Shown in pieces: positions 1-8,738 of a stretch of 64,000 nt of DNA; position 1 is the first letter of the stretch, and the number at the start of each line of letters is the position of its first letter. The DNA lies in contig JBJLGL010000001.1 in NCBI GenBank assembly GCA_045564915.1, positions 248,001 to 312,000 on the forward strand. Reading direction: 5' to 3'. Made by a program: the position numbers and the translations under genes. The notes beneath the pieces are model-generated. The model saw only the letters and a list, made by a program, of their open reading frames with translations. It was not told where the DNA came from and did no database searches. The stretch comes from JAQWRV01 sp045564915. Its GTDB lineage: Bacteria; Pseudomonadota; Alphaproteobacteria; Rhodospirillales; Rhodospirillaceae.

Positions 1-339
1 CCTGTCGTCTTGAACACGATCTTCATCAGGCTGTGGGTCTGGTAGGTCCTGCCAACGCTCCCCCCGCACCTCTTCAATTTCCTTCGGTGTGCGGTGACGT
101 AAGAAAACTGGCTTGCCACGCCAACTAATGGTCGCAGCCTGGCCCTCTTCAAGGCCGGCGAGACTTACTTCGACAGAAGACAAGGCCAAAGTATCTGCTG
201 CGGGATTCAGACTGTTTATGAGCGGCCACAGTGACACCGCAGTGCCAACCACACCTGTCGCAACGGTTGCATGCAGAAGAAAATCTCTTCGTGACTCGTC
301 TTCTGTCGGCACCGAATGAGTCTCTGCCGAATCCGCCAT
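1..339 (-). CDS. petA: Ubiquinol-cytochrome c reductase Rieske iron-sulfur subunit, N-terminal part (cut by window edge)
   Basis: This is the N-terminal 113 residues of the Rieske subunit of the cytochrome bc1 complex, which passes electrons from ubiquinol to cytochrome c1 in the inner membrane. The start is the ATG at 337-339 (MADSAETHSV). A twin-arginine-type motif SRRDFLLHATVAT runs into one hydrophobic segment (about residues 18-45), as is typical for the Tat-inserted Rieske anchor. The segment ISWRGKPVFLRHRTPKEIE is a family hallmark. The [2Fe-2S] ligand motifs lie beyond the left edge and cannot be checked. The gene is divergent from trmL, a common alphaproteobacterial arrangement. petB and petC would be expected further left. 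Confidence 0.93.
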   Translation of the reverse strand, partial: MADSAETHSVPTEDESRRDFLLHATVATGVVGTAVSLWPLINSLNPAADTLALSSVEVSLAGLEEGQAATISWRGKPVFLRHRTPKEIEEVRGERWQDLPDPQPDEDRVQDDR

Positions 340-585
340 CTTTATGACCTCATGGTTCTTGTTTCATTATCAGGTATGAAGCGACAAACTAAAGCCTCAG
401 TAGAATTTAATAAGTCCAAATAAGCTCAGAAAACAAGGGTTTCATAACCTTGCTTGCCGCATCTTGGCTACCTAACAACTACGAAACACTACGGAAAATA
501 ACTAGATGGGGTATAGGATATTTTTCTAGCTGTGAAAAGGCTTTTACGGATCCTCTAAACTCCACATAAAGTGAGGACAAATATC

Positions 586-1047
586 TTGATTCGTTTAGTT
601 CTGTACCAACCCGATATTCCACAGAATACCGGAGCAGTGATGCGCTTAGGTGCTTGTTTCGGTTTGCCTGTTGAAATCATCGAACCCTGCGGTTTTGTAT
701 GGAATGACAAGCGGTTGAGGCGTGCTGGCATGGATTACACCGCCAAAGTAAGGCTAACCCGCCACCCATCGTGGGAAGCATTTGTAAATTCGTCCAAACA
801 TGAGAAAGCTCGTCTCATCTTATTTACGACCAAAACCGAACAAAATTATACATCGTTTGCATACAAAGCAGGGGACGTGTTGATATTTGGTCAAGAGAGC
901 GGTGGCGTTCCTGATACAGTGCATCAAGCTGCAGAGCACAGGGTCCGCATTCCATTAGTCACAGGTGCCCGATCCTTGAATCTTGCTCAGGCTGCAGCTA
1001 TTGGAAGCGCAGAAGCCATGCGACAGCTGGATGGCCTTTCTTCGTAA
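586..1047 (+). CDS. trmL: tRNA (cytidine(34)-2'-O)-methyltransferase TrmL
   Basis: This SPOUT-fold enzyme 2'-O-methylates the wobble nucleotide of tRNA-Leu isoacceptors. Family signatures are LVLYQPDIPQNTGAVMRL near the N-terminus, IIEPCGFVWNDKRLRRAGMDY, the knot segment LIFGQESGGVPD and the C-terminal IPLVTGARSLNLAQAAAI. At about 154 residues it has the usual full length. Two starts are possible. GTG at 571 adds five residues. TTG at 586 gives MIRLVLYQPDIP, which fits family N-termini better and lies about nine bases after a GAGG ribosome-binding site. I prefer 586. A strong terminator follows at 1201-1235. Confidence 0.93.
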   Translation: MIRLVLYQPDIPQNTGAVMRLGACFGLPVEIIEPCGFVWNDKRLRRAGMDYTAKVRLTRHPSWEAFVNSSKHEKARLILFTTKTEQNYTSFAYKAGDVLIFGQESGGVPDTVHQAAEHRVRIPLVTGARSLNLAQAAAIGSAEAMRQLDGLSS

Positions 1048-1200
1048 AGAATAAATGCCTAAGCACTAAGCTAACATGACAATAGTTTAATATTTCTGCC
1101 ATGCTCCTGTAATGTTTTGAGGTTTATAAATCGGTCAGCAATTGAGAGTTAAGGAATTAAGTATTTCTTTTGCACTCTAAACTTAATTTCCCCTCCCTGG

Positions 1201-1235
1201 CCCCGCCCGCGTCCCCTGGGCGGGGTCTGCTTTTT
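1201..1235 (+). terminator. Intrinsic terminator after trmL
   Basis: The eight-base stem CCCCGCCC (1201-1208) pairs perfectly with GGGCGGGG (1218-1225) across a nine-base loop, and TCTGCTTTTT follows. The T-run lies on the plus-strand side, so it ends transcription coming from trmL. It abuts the stop codon of the convergent CCA-adding enzyme gene. No comparable T-run exists in the other direction. Confidence 0.85.
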
Positions 1236-2482
1236 CAAGCGATCAAGGCTTTAAGACGCCTACGTAGGTCGTCCGCAGATTCGTGAAATCCACCATCAAC
1301 CCATTCCTGTTCCAGTTGCTCAAGGAGCACGCCTACTCGTGGCCCCTCGCCCAGACCCATCTCTCTGACATCCTGACCTCGCAATGGAAATGTCTTGGGT
1401 GACCACTTCAATGTTTCTTGATAAAGCGACTCCCAGGCAGGGCTAGATGCATAGACATCCCGTGCCCATGCAACCAGGACCGCAGTCATTAAGGTCTTTG
1501 GTTTATAGGAATAGAAAAAATGGTCATATTGACCCTGAGATAGGATAACCCGCGCCTCAGTTGCTGCTTTATTTATTTGTGCAATAGCATTGGTATCAAT
1601 GTTGGACAATTTCAGCCGTTTTGTAGCATCACCAACTTTCTTTTGGTCATTAGGCATCAGAGCAGAAAGTCGACTGCGCCAAATTACAGGAGAATCTTGG
1701 ACGTTTCTTTTTCTTTCTAGGTTTAATAGAGCCCTCAACGTCTCTAATTCGGATCCTTCTGGTAAAATTTGGTGCAAAATATGAGTGTGGTTCAAAGCAT
1801 CGATAGCTCTACCTGGCTCAGGTACACTAAGGACTTTTATGATTTCAGCTCTAATACGCTCAACAGATAATTTGTTTAGTCCTTCGCGCAGATCTCTACA
1901 GGCCTCTAGAATATCTTGCGATGGCTCCTCTTGCCCATAGAGAGCAAGAAATCGAAAATACCTTAGTATGCGTAGGTAGTCTTCTCGAATTCGATCTCGC
2001 GGATCACCGATGAAGCGTACCCTTCCTGCTCTGGCATCGCACTCGCCACCATAGTAGTCAAATAATGTGCCATCAGGCCGAGCAGACATCGCATTAAAGG
2101 TGAAGTCTCGGCGAGATGCATCCTCTTCCCAGTCTAGCGTGAATTCTACTTCTGCGTAGCGGCCATGCGCGGCTGTATCTCTTCGCAAAGTCGTTACTTC
2201 AAACCCGAAGCCCTGCGAGAAAACCGTAATCGTTCCATGGGATAGCCCCGTAGGAATAGCCCTTAGGCCTGCTTTGGCAACTTTCTTGATGACGGTTTGA
2301 GGTATGTCTGGTGTGGCCAGGTCAATATCAGACACGGGTCTGCCCAAGATTGAATCACGTACACAACCGCCAACATATCTCACGTCAATAACTGGTGCTC
2401 CGAGAGCACGGAAAACTTCATCAGCGCCAAACTGCGCAATCGGTCCCATCGAGATCAACCTCTTAGAGGCGCTCTCAGTCAC
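1235..2482 (-). CDS. CCA tRNA nucleotidyltransferase / poly(A) polymerase family
   Basis: This class II nucleotidyltransferase (poly-A polymerase head domain, PF01743) most likely adds or repairs the 3'-CCA end of tRNAs. The active-site block is YVGGCVRDSILGRP followed by SDIDLATPD, giving the G-G motif and the metal-binding DxD pair. RRDFTFNAMS and YYGGECDARAGRVRFIGDP are family motifs B and C. DYLRILRYFRFLALYG begins the RNA-binding part. The 415 residues match alphaproteobacterial members. It overlaps the upstream DUF6111 gene by four bases, so the two are translationally coupled as the last genes of a four-gene minus operon. A pure poly(A) polymerase role cannot be excluded from sequence. 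Confidence 0.92.
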   Translation of the reverse strand: MTESASKRLISMGPIAQFGADEVFRALGAPVIDVRYVGGCVRDSILGRPVSDIDLATPDIPQTVIKKVAKAGLRAIPTGLSHGTITVFSQGFGFEVTTLRRDTAAHGRYAEVEFTLDWEEDASRRDFTFNAMSARPDGTLFDYYGGECDARAGRVRFIGDPRDRIREDYLRILRYFRFLALYGQEEPSQDILEACRDLREGLNKLSVERIRAEIIKVLSVPEPGRAIDALNHTHILHQILPEGSELETLRALLNLERKRNVQDSPVIWRSRLSALMPNDQKKVGDATKRLKLSNIDTNAIAQINKAATEARVILSQGQYDHFFYSYKPKTLMTAVLVAWARDVYASSPAWESLYQETLKWSPKTFPLRGQDVREMGLGEGPRVGVLLEQLEQEWVDGGFHESADDLRRRLKALIA

Positions 2483-2769
2483 TGAGGTTCCTGGTGTTTC
2501 AAACTCCCCGGAACAATGCGGCCATTTTCATAGCGAGGCGGAAAATATGTAGTTTCAGGATCAGCGCCTCGTAGCAATGCAGTAATCCCCATTAGCAAAA
2601 GCACCAATACCGCTCCAGCCAACACTAACCAGGGCCATGGTCCTTTCTCAATTTGAGGTACTTCACCTCCGTGCTTCTTAGCATGGGCGGCGCGATACCA
2701 AGCCCAGACAAAATAGGCCACCAATGGCAGTAAGAAAGGGATAAGGTAGGTAATAATTATACGGGTCAT
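2479..2769 (-). CDS. DUF6111-like small membrane protein
   Basis: This 96-residue protein has two transmembrane helices: about residues 3-24 (IIITYLIPFLLPLVAYFVW) and about 46-66 (WPWLVLAGAVLVLLLMGIT). A soluble tail ends in the conserved-looking YFPPRYENGRIVPG. It matches the DUF6111 family, which is found beside the CCA-adding enzyme and Nudix genes in alphaproteobacteria. Its function is unknown. Four-base overlaps with both neighbours place it firmly in the operon. Confidence 0.8.
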   Translation of the reverse strand: MTRIIITYLIPFLLPLVAYFVWAWYRAAHAKKHGGEVPQIEKGPWPWLVLAGAVLVLLLMGITALLRGADPETTYFPPRYENGRIVPGSLKHQEPQ

Positions 2770-3437
2770 TTGTCCCTCAAGACCTCGTAAAGGTTAACTA
2801 TCATACCTGCAGTTGCTCCCCAAATATAATGGGTTTTGTATGGTATTGCGTAATAGGCTCGGTCTTGCCCGTTAATCTTTCTACACACTTTTTGGTGATT
2901 ATCTTTGTTTAATAGAAACGACAGTGGCACCTCAAAAATCTCGTCTACCTCTAAGGGTTCAGGAATAAAGTCCTGCGGCGGTATAATACTAACGACAGGG
3001 ATTACCTCAAATCCCGTAGTGGTTAGGTAAGGGTCAAGATTTCCTAACACGTCAACCGACTCCGGTCCTATATTAACCTCTTCTTGCGCCTCTCTCAGTG
3101 CCGTATGAATAGGGGTTTTGTCTGCGGCGTCAACCCTACCGCCTGGAAACGCGACTTGACCTGCGTGGTTATTCATATCGCTACGTCGTCGCGTTAACAG
3201 CACGCAAAAACCATCTTCATAGTCAATTAATGCAATTAAGACAGCAGCAGGTATACACTGTATTCTAAGGCCAGCCCCGCCTAGTTCCGAATTAAAAGAA
3301 ATACCGCCATATCCATGGTCCTTAGATTCCTTTATGGGGCATGTACTCAGCATAGACTGTTCTGTAATTACATCGCCTCGAATGTTGGGCACTCTCCCTG
3401 CATTCAGACGCTTTCGAATGCTCTCAGAAGAAATCAT
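2766..3437 (-). CDS. Nudix hydrolase, CoA pyrophosphatase-like (NudL type)
   Basis: The Nudix box runs from FPGGRVDAADKTP to ALREAQEEVNI and has the spacing of the NudL/YcaB-type coenzyme A diphosphatases (GG..D, eight residues, then RE..EE). LLTRRRSDMNNHAGQVAFPGG just before it is the UPF0035 signature of that subfamily. Such enzymes cleave CoA and its thioesters to phosphopantetheine and 3',5'-ADP. The protein has 223 residues with a roughly 60-residue N-terminal extension that contributes no known motif. It overlaps genes on both sides by four bases, as part of the operon with DUF1285, DUF6111 and the CCA-adding enzyme. Confidence 0.88.
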   Translation of the reverse strand: MISSESIRKRLNAGRVPNIRGDVITEQSMLSTCPIKESKDHGYGGISFNSELGGAGLRIQCIPAAVLIALIDYEDGFCVLLTRRRSDMNNHAGQVAFPGGRVDAADKTPIHTALREAQEEVNIGPESVDVLGNLDPYLTTTGFEVIPVVSIIPPQDFIPEPLEVDEIFEVPLSFLLNKDNHQKVCRKINGQDRAYYAIPYKTHYIWGATAGMIVNLYEVLRDK

Positions 3438-4006
3438 TCTTCAAACGCACCAAGACTATAGAATTCTCCCCGGCTCCAAATACCAAACATAGTTCCTTCG
3501 TCGCCTACCCTTTTTTCACCTAAATCAACAAGATGATAGAATACAGCGCGTGCAATCCTAGCATCGAGACCTTTTTCAACATGAATGTAAGGCTTGGATT
3601 CACAACTTTCTGGCTGGCGCTCCATCCTCAGAGGGTGCTCCCGATCGAGTGGCACAATAACATCAAGATTGGTACGAAAATCGATTTCCTTCTTGCGGCC
3701 GGAACCATTACACATCACCTCCACGACAACGTAAGGCACCTCATCGACCTCGATCCAGCCATTCTCGACTGGAGTCGTTAACCAGTAGGAACCGTCCTCA
3801 TGACGATTCAAAACAGTCGCAAACAGCTTCACCATGGCCTTACGGTCGATAGGAGACCCCCGATAGTACCAAGTCCCATTACGGTCAATACGTATGCCAA
3901 TATAGCCACAGTCAGGCTCTTCGTTCTCACCAATAGTCGATCTACGCAAGGATACGAGGTGATTATCTACAGAATCTGCTTCTAACTTAGCCTCTTGAAC
4001 CTTCAT
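3434..4006 (-). CDS. DUF1285 domain protein
   Basis: A protein of about 190 residues that matches DUF1285 across its length: CGYIGIRIDRNGTWYYRGSP near the N-terminus, a middle part with YWLTTPVENGWIEVDEVPY, and the C-terminal MFGIWSRGEFYSLG. DUF1285 proteins are cytoplasmic and of unknown function. The reading frame is open further upstream, but the methionine at 4006 (MKVQEAKLEAD) gives the normal length and avoids deep overlap with the divergent moxR gene. It is the first gene of the minus operon, and its promoter must lie within or just before the moxR start. Confidence 0.85.
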   Translation of the reverse strand: MKVQEAKLEADSVDNHLVSLRRSTIGENEEPDCGYIGIRIDRNGTWYYRGSPIDRKAMVKLFATVLNRHEDGSYWLTTPVENGWIEVDEVPYVVVEVMCNGSGRKKEIDFRTNLDVIVPLDREHPLRMERQPESCESKPYIHVEKGLDARIARAVFYHLVDLGEKRVGDEGTMFGIWSRGEFYSLGAFEE

Positions 4007-4051
4007 ACTCTGCCAATCAAATATAGAATTAACAAATTTGGAGCCCTCTTG

Positions 4052-5083
4052 GTGACAGATACAATAGCACAAAGCTCCACCCCTGGTGGAAAGAACGCAG
4101 AAACCACTGTCTCTGTAGATGATATAGAGAGGGTTAGTGATCACATGGCAAAAGCAAAGGCCGCAGTTGAAAAGGTTATCCTGGGGCAAACCCGCGTTGT
4201 TGAAGAAAGCCTAATAACCCTTCTCGCTGGAGGGCATGTGCTGCTGATCGGTGTTCCTGGATTGGCCAAAACTAAATTGGTTCAGACATTGGGAACCGTG
4301 CTGGGCCTGGACGACAAGAGGGTTCAATTCACACCAGACCTAATGCCAGCTGACATCCTAGGGTCAGAAATTCTGGACGAAGGCGAAGACGGCAAACGCC
4401 ACTTCCGTTTCATTAGAGGCCCAGTATTTAGTCAACTACTTATGGCGGATGAAATAAACCGCGCAAGCCCAAGAACACAATCTGCTCTTCTCCAAGCAAT
4501 GCAAGAGCGACGGGTGTCTATAGCAGGCATTTATCATGACCTGCCGGAACCATTTCACGTACTTGCCACTCAAAACCCAATTGAACAGGAAGGCACGTAT
4601 GCACTACCAGAGGCACAGTTGGACAGATTCCTACTGCAAGTCAACATTTCCTATCCAGACACTGAGTCTGAACGCAGAATGATCATAGCGACTACTGGTG
4701 CAAAAGAGTTCCAACCAGAGCAGGTTCTAACCTCAAACATGCTCATGGATGCACAAGCTTTGGTTCGACAGCTACCCGTCGGTAACAGCGTAATCAATGC
4801 CATACTCAGATTGGTTCGTTCCGGTAGACCAGAGAGCAGCGAAATAAGTGAAGTGCGGGACTGGATCGCCTGGGGTCCCGGTCCTCGGGCAAGCCAGGCC
4901 TTTATGCTCGCGGTCAGAGCACGTGCTTTGCTCGACGGCCGATTAGCTCCATCTGTTGACGATGTTTTAGCCCTTGCTAGGCCTGTTCTTCAACACCGGA
5001 TGGCATTGAATTTTACCGCACGGGCAGATGGCCGCAGTCTTGAGAACGTTATAGATAGACTTAGCCAAACTGCTGACTCCTAA
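4052..5083 (+). CDS. moxR: MoxR family AAA+ ATPase
   Basis: MoxR ATPases act as chaperone-like factors for proteins with VWA/DUF58 domains. Walker A is LLIGVPGLAKTKLVQTLG and Walker B is LLMADEINRASPRTQSALLQ. The sensor region LATQNPIEQEGTYALPEAQLD is the classic MoxR signature. The C-terminal lid domain follows from about residue 250. The frame is open upstream, but TTG at 4049 and GTG at 4052 lie five to eight bases after a GGAG site (4040-4043), so I place the start there (about 344 residues). It is the first gene of a four-gene operon with DUF58, DUF4159 and a GATase-like membrane protein. Confidence 0.92.
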   Translation: MTDTIAQSSTPGGKNAETTVSVDDIERVSDHMAKAKAAVEKVILGQTRVVEESLITLLAGGHVLLIGVPGLAKTKLVQTLGTVLGLDDKRVQFTPDLMPADILGSEILDEGEDGKRHFRFIRGPVFSQLLMADEINRASPRTQSALLQAMQERRVSIAGIYHDLPEPFHVLATQNPIEQEGTYALPEAQLDRFLLQVNISYPDTESERRMIIATTGAKEFQPEQVLTSNMLMDAQALVRQLPVGNSVINAILRLVRSGRPESSEISEVRDWIAWGPGPRASQAFMLAVRARALLDGRLAPSVDDVLALARPVLQHRMALNFTARADGRSLENVIDRLSQTADS

Positions 5084-5103
5084 TCACTGAACGTTTTGAT
5101 CCG

Positions 5104-5982
5104 ATGGACATATCTGCTCAGGTTCTTCAACAAAATGCGGAGCAGGCAGCATCGACTCTGCCTCAATTGCTTATTGACGCCAATCGAGTTGCATCAACGG
5201 TCTCACTGGGATGTCATGGTCTACGCCGATCTGGACCGGGTGATACATTTTGGCAATTCCGCCAATACGATCAGAGTGATCAATCTAATATGATCGATTG
5301 GCGGCAAACAGCAAGATTCGAGACCGTCTATGTGCGAGACCGGGAGTGGGGTGCAGCACAGACATCAGCACTATGGTGTGACTCCTCACCTTCAATGGCT
5401 TTTCATTCGTCTAACAAAGTTCCAACCAAGTCTGTGCGCGCTGCAGTCATAGGACTTGGACTTGCAGCATTAATGCTCAAGGGTGGAGAACGCGTACGTA
5501 TGCTTGAACATAGCCCGACAGCTAGTTCAGGGCGACTTGCTCTTATACAAATGGCTCAAAATTTAGAGCGCGCTATTAGATGCGCTGAGCCTTCGGCGAC
5601 TCCTTTAGCACCCCCTTGGATTCCGAGGCACGCTTCTGTTATTTTAATAAGTGACTTCCTATGCCCTATTAAAGAAATTGAACGTGCTTTATTGTCCTAC
5701 TCTGCACATGCTTCAGGCGGATATTTATTACAAATACTTGACCCAGTAGAGGAGAGTATGCCGTATCGGGGCCGTATTCGCTTCCATGGTCTCGAAGAGG
5801 AAGGGGCAATATTAGTCGAGCGCACAGAAGATATACGTGCAGACTACCTAAGAAGGATGGAGGCACATCGTAGCAGTCTCCGGTCACTCGCGGAGCAGAT
5901 GGGCTGGGGCTTTAGTATACATCATACGGATAAATCACCCCACACGGCCCTAACTGCGCTTCACATGCGGTTGGCAGGGTAG
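5104..5982 (+). CDS. DUF58 domain protein (VWA-like)
   Basis: This 292-residue protein has the DUF58 core: RRSGPGDTFWQFRQY, then DWRQTARFETVYVRDREW, then a VWA-like strand LWCDSSPSMAF that contains a MIDAS-type DxSxS metal site. Partners of MoxR ATPases regularly carry this domain, and the pair is thought to act in assembly or maturation of envelope or metal-binding complexes. It starts 20 bases after moxR and ends two bases before the next gene. No signal peptide or membrane helix is evident, so it is probably cytoplasmic. Confidence 0.9.
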   Translation: MDISAQVLQQNAEQAASTLPQLLIDANRVASTVSLGCHGLRRSGPGDTFWQFRQYDQSDQSNMIDWRQTARFETVYVRDREWGAAQTSALWCDSSPSMAFHSSNKVPTKSVRAAVIGLGLAALMLKGGERVRMLEHSPTASSGRLALIQMAQNLERAIRCAEPSATPLAPPWIPRHASVILISDFLCPIKEIERALLSYSAHASGGYLLQILDPVEESMPYRGRIRFHGLEEEGAILVERTEDIRADYLRRMEAHRSSLRSLAEQMGWGFSIHHTDKSPHTALTALHMRLAG

Positions 5983-5984
5983 AG

Positions 5985-8738
5985 ATGCTGAACCTGGGGA
6001 CCATAACATTTACTTTGCCGTGGGTGCTGATCGCCTTTACAGCTCTACCATTGGTTTGGTTATTGCTCCGAATAACACCGCCCGCCGCGCGTAAGCTCAG
6101 TTTCCCAGCTATCCAATTGCTTTTTGGATTGGCATCAAATGAAACCTCATCTGCTCTAACTCCCTGGTGGATGGCGCTGCTGCGGCTCACCTGCCTTGTC
6201 CTTATTATCTTTGCTCTAGCTGATCCTGTATTGAACGAACGTCAAGGTATGCGTAACAGCCCATTGGTAACAATCATTGATGACGGGTGGGCAGCCGCTT
6301 CAACTTGGTCACAGCGCCAAGCCGCTCTCGTCAGCTTGCTAGAAGGTGCCGTCCGAGACAAAAGGCCCACCATGCTGGTTACGACAGCACCGTCTAAAGC
6401 TGGACCCCAGGATCCCTATTCGTTTGCACCCGCCAGTGATACATTGGCAAAGGCCAGATCACTTGAACCAAAGCCCTGGTCAACAGATAAGCCCGCGGTT
6501 TTGCAGAGACTAGAGAACAGTAACCTGCTTCCACCTACTGAGATCGTTTGGATTACGGACGGTATTTCTTCTGACTTGGATACTGTGACTGCTTCTTGGC
6601 TTCAAAGGCTTGGGCGTCTTACCGTTCTGACTGACCCAAATCGTCCGGGACCCTTTTTTCTAGGATCCGCAGAACGCAGTGTGGAAAGGAATACAAATGT
6701 CATAGATGTTTCCGTCCACCGCCCAATATCAACCGATGCTAGACCCTTCACTATAAAGATTACTGCCTTAGACGAAACAAACCGCACCATCGCCAGCACA
6801 GCCACTAAGTTTGATGCCGGAATGGCCGTAACAACAGCCCAGTTCGCGGTTCCTATCGAATTGGGGAACCGTATGACCCAACTGGTTGTCGAGAACGAAA
6901 ACAGTGCGGCAGGTGTCTTCCTCTTAGACGGCAGTTGGACGCGGAGACCAGTTGGGATCGTCTCAGCCAATCCAGACGGGATTGTTACCCCCCTTTTGGA
7001 AGACGGTTTTTATGTAACTCAAGCGCTGTCACCCTATGCAGAGATACATGCTGGGACAATAGCCAGTCTTCTAGCCCAGAATCATTCAATGATTGTCTTA
7101 GCAAGCGGGACAAGAGTCACAGATCCAGAAATTGCACTGTTAGAACCATGGTTAAGCAATGGCGGTGTTCTAGTGCGCTTCTCGGGGTCAACGATGGATG
7201 GAAATGTTGACCCTCTTTTGCCTGTTCGGTTGCGCGGTGGCGGCAGAACCTTTGGTGGCACGATGTCATGGACAGAACCTGTAAAACTGGCAGCATTTAA
7301 CGAAGACGGTCCATTTGCCGGGCTTGTAGTTCCCAATGAAGTATTGATATCCACACAGCTCCTCGCGGAGCCCTCGCCAGGACTGAGCCAGCGAACTTGG
7401 GCCAGTCTTGAGGATGGGACACCATTAGTCACAGCTGAACGCCGAGGCCAAGGCTGGATTGTTTTGTTCCATGTCACAGCAACTCCGGACTGGTCAACAC
7501 TGCCATTATCTGGCGCGATGGTGGGCATGTTACGTAGAATTCTCGACCTCAGTCGCGGTGTTGCCCAACCACTTTCAAAGCTGCCACAAAGTTTATTTGC
7601 ACGCCAAATCCTAAATGGTAGTGGTCAACTCATAACCCCACCCCCAACCGTGCTAGCCCTTGACCGCAACGAAATCAACAATCCAAGTTTAAGCCCTATT
7701 CACCCGCCGGGCTATTACGGTGACAGCAACAGCAGAATTGCAATCAATCTTGGCCCTTCAATAGGCCCTGTCTCGGCCCAGGGGCAGTGGCCAAGCGATG
7801 TAACAGTCTCTGGACTAGATTCTATAGTAATCGAGCGGACGTTAAGGCCGTGGCTACTATTTGCGGCGCTAAGCCTTTTTATCTTCGACTTCATCCTCTC
7901 ACTAGCTCTCCGCGGAATCACTCCAAGCCTGCGGATGGGGCATATGGTGTTACCCTTCTGCTTGCTTTTGCTCTTTTTTTCCGCAAATTCAAATACAGCA
8001 TTGGGTGTAAATGCGAAGCTCAAACCGGCAACCATCTCAGCTGTACTCGCAACACGCATAGCCTATGTTCGCACAGGCCAAGAAGATATCGACCTTCTCT
8101 CTGCCCAAGGGCTTGAGGCTCTAACGAAAATCTTGACGACACGTACCTCTGCAGAAATGGCATCGCCCTCAGCTATCAACCCCGAAATAGACGACCTTTT
8201 TCCTTACCCATTTGTCTACTGGAGGGTCGCACCGGACCAGCTACCTCCTTCCGAGAAGGCAGCACGACATATCAATGATTATCTCGGCCGTGGTGGCATG
8301 CTAGTTCTCGACGCGCCTAATCAGGTTGGCGCTAATGCTGCAGATGATGGCCAAAAAGTTAGCACAGTCCTAAACAATATCTTGGTGCGTTTGAATATTC
8401 CGCCACTAGTGCAGGTGCCAGAAAATCATGTACTGCAGCGAAGCTTTTACCTGCTACAGGACCTGCCCGGCAGATATGCAGGTGCCCCGGTTTATATTGA
8501 ACGTGGGTCAGTCGCAAACGATGGCGTTTCTTCAATCATTGTTGGCAGCCATGATTGGGCAGCTGGATGGGCAATAGATGCCCGAGGAATCCCTGTACAC
8601 CCAATGGTGCCTGGTGGCGAACGACAGCGGGAATTGTCCTACCGCTTCGGCGTAAATTTAGTAATGTATGCTTTAACGGGCAATTATAAAGCCGACCAGG
8701 TACATCTGCCCGCCATAATGCAGCGGCTGACACAGTGA
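5985..8738 (+). CDS. BatA-like / DUF4159 membrane protein
   Basis: A 917-residue inner-membrane protein. The N-terminus is BatA-like, with helices at about residues 8-29 and 61-83 flanking a basic segment. A long periplasmic-type region follows, containing GATase1-like segments (for example MIVLASGTRVTDPEIALLE). Two further helices lie near residues 620-670. The last 220 residues are a DUF4159 domain, with YPFVYWRVAPDQLPPSEKAA, then LGRGGMLVLDAP and YRFGVNLVMYALTGNYKADQ. Proteins of this build follow moxR and DUF58 genes in many alphaproteobacteria. It overlaps the next gene by four bases. Its molecular role is unknown. Confidence 0.88.
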   Translation: MLNLGTITFTLPWVLIAFTALPLVWLLLRITPPAARKLSFPAIQLLFGLASNETSSALTPWWMALLRLTCLVLIIFALADPVLNERQGMRNSPLVTIIDDGWAAASTWSQRQAALVSLLEGAVRDKRPTMLVTTAPSKAGPQDPYSFAPASDTLAKARSLEPKPWSTDKPAVLQRLENSNLLPPTEIVWITDGISSDLDTVTASWLQRLGRLTVLTDPNRPGPFFLGSAERSVERNTNVIDVSVHRPISTDARPFTIKITALDETNRTIASTATKFDAGMAVTTAQFAVPIELGNRMTQLVVENENSAAGVFLLDGSWTRRPVGIVSANPDGIVTPLLEDGFYVTQALSPYAEIHAGTIASLLAQNHSMIVLASGTRVTDPEIALLEPWLSNGGVLVRFSGSTMDGNVDPLLPVRLRGGGRTFGGTMSWTEPVKLAAFNEDGPFAGLVVPNEVLISTQLLAEPSPGLSQRTWASLEDGTPLVTAERRGQGWIVLFHVTATPDWSTLPLSGAMVGMLRRILDLSRGVAQPLSKLPQSLFARQILNGSGQLITPPPTVLALDRNEINNPSLSPIHPPGYYGDSNSRIAINLGPSIGPVSAQGQWPSDVTVSGLDSIVIERTLRPWLLFAALSLFIFDFILSLALRGITPSLRMGHMVLPFCLLLLFFSANSNTALGVNAKLKPATISAVLATRIAYVRTGQEDIDLLSAQGLEALTKILTTRTSAEMASPSAINPEIDDLFPYPFVYWRVAPDQLPPSEKAARHINDYLGRGGMLVLDAPNQVGANAADDGQKVSTVLNNILVRLNIPPLVQVPENHVLQRSFYLLQDLPGRYAGAPVYIERGSVANDGVSSIIVGSHDWAAGWAIDARGIPVHPMVPGGERQRELSYRFGVNLVMYALTGNYKADQVHLPAIMQRLTQ

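Noticed and set aside
7082..7528. A 148-codon minus-strand frame inside the DUF4159 gene
   Set aside because: It lies wholly inside a well-supported gene and has no motif of its own.
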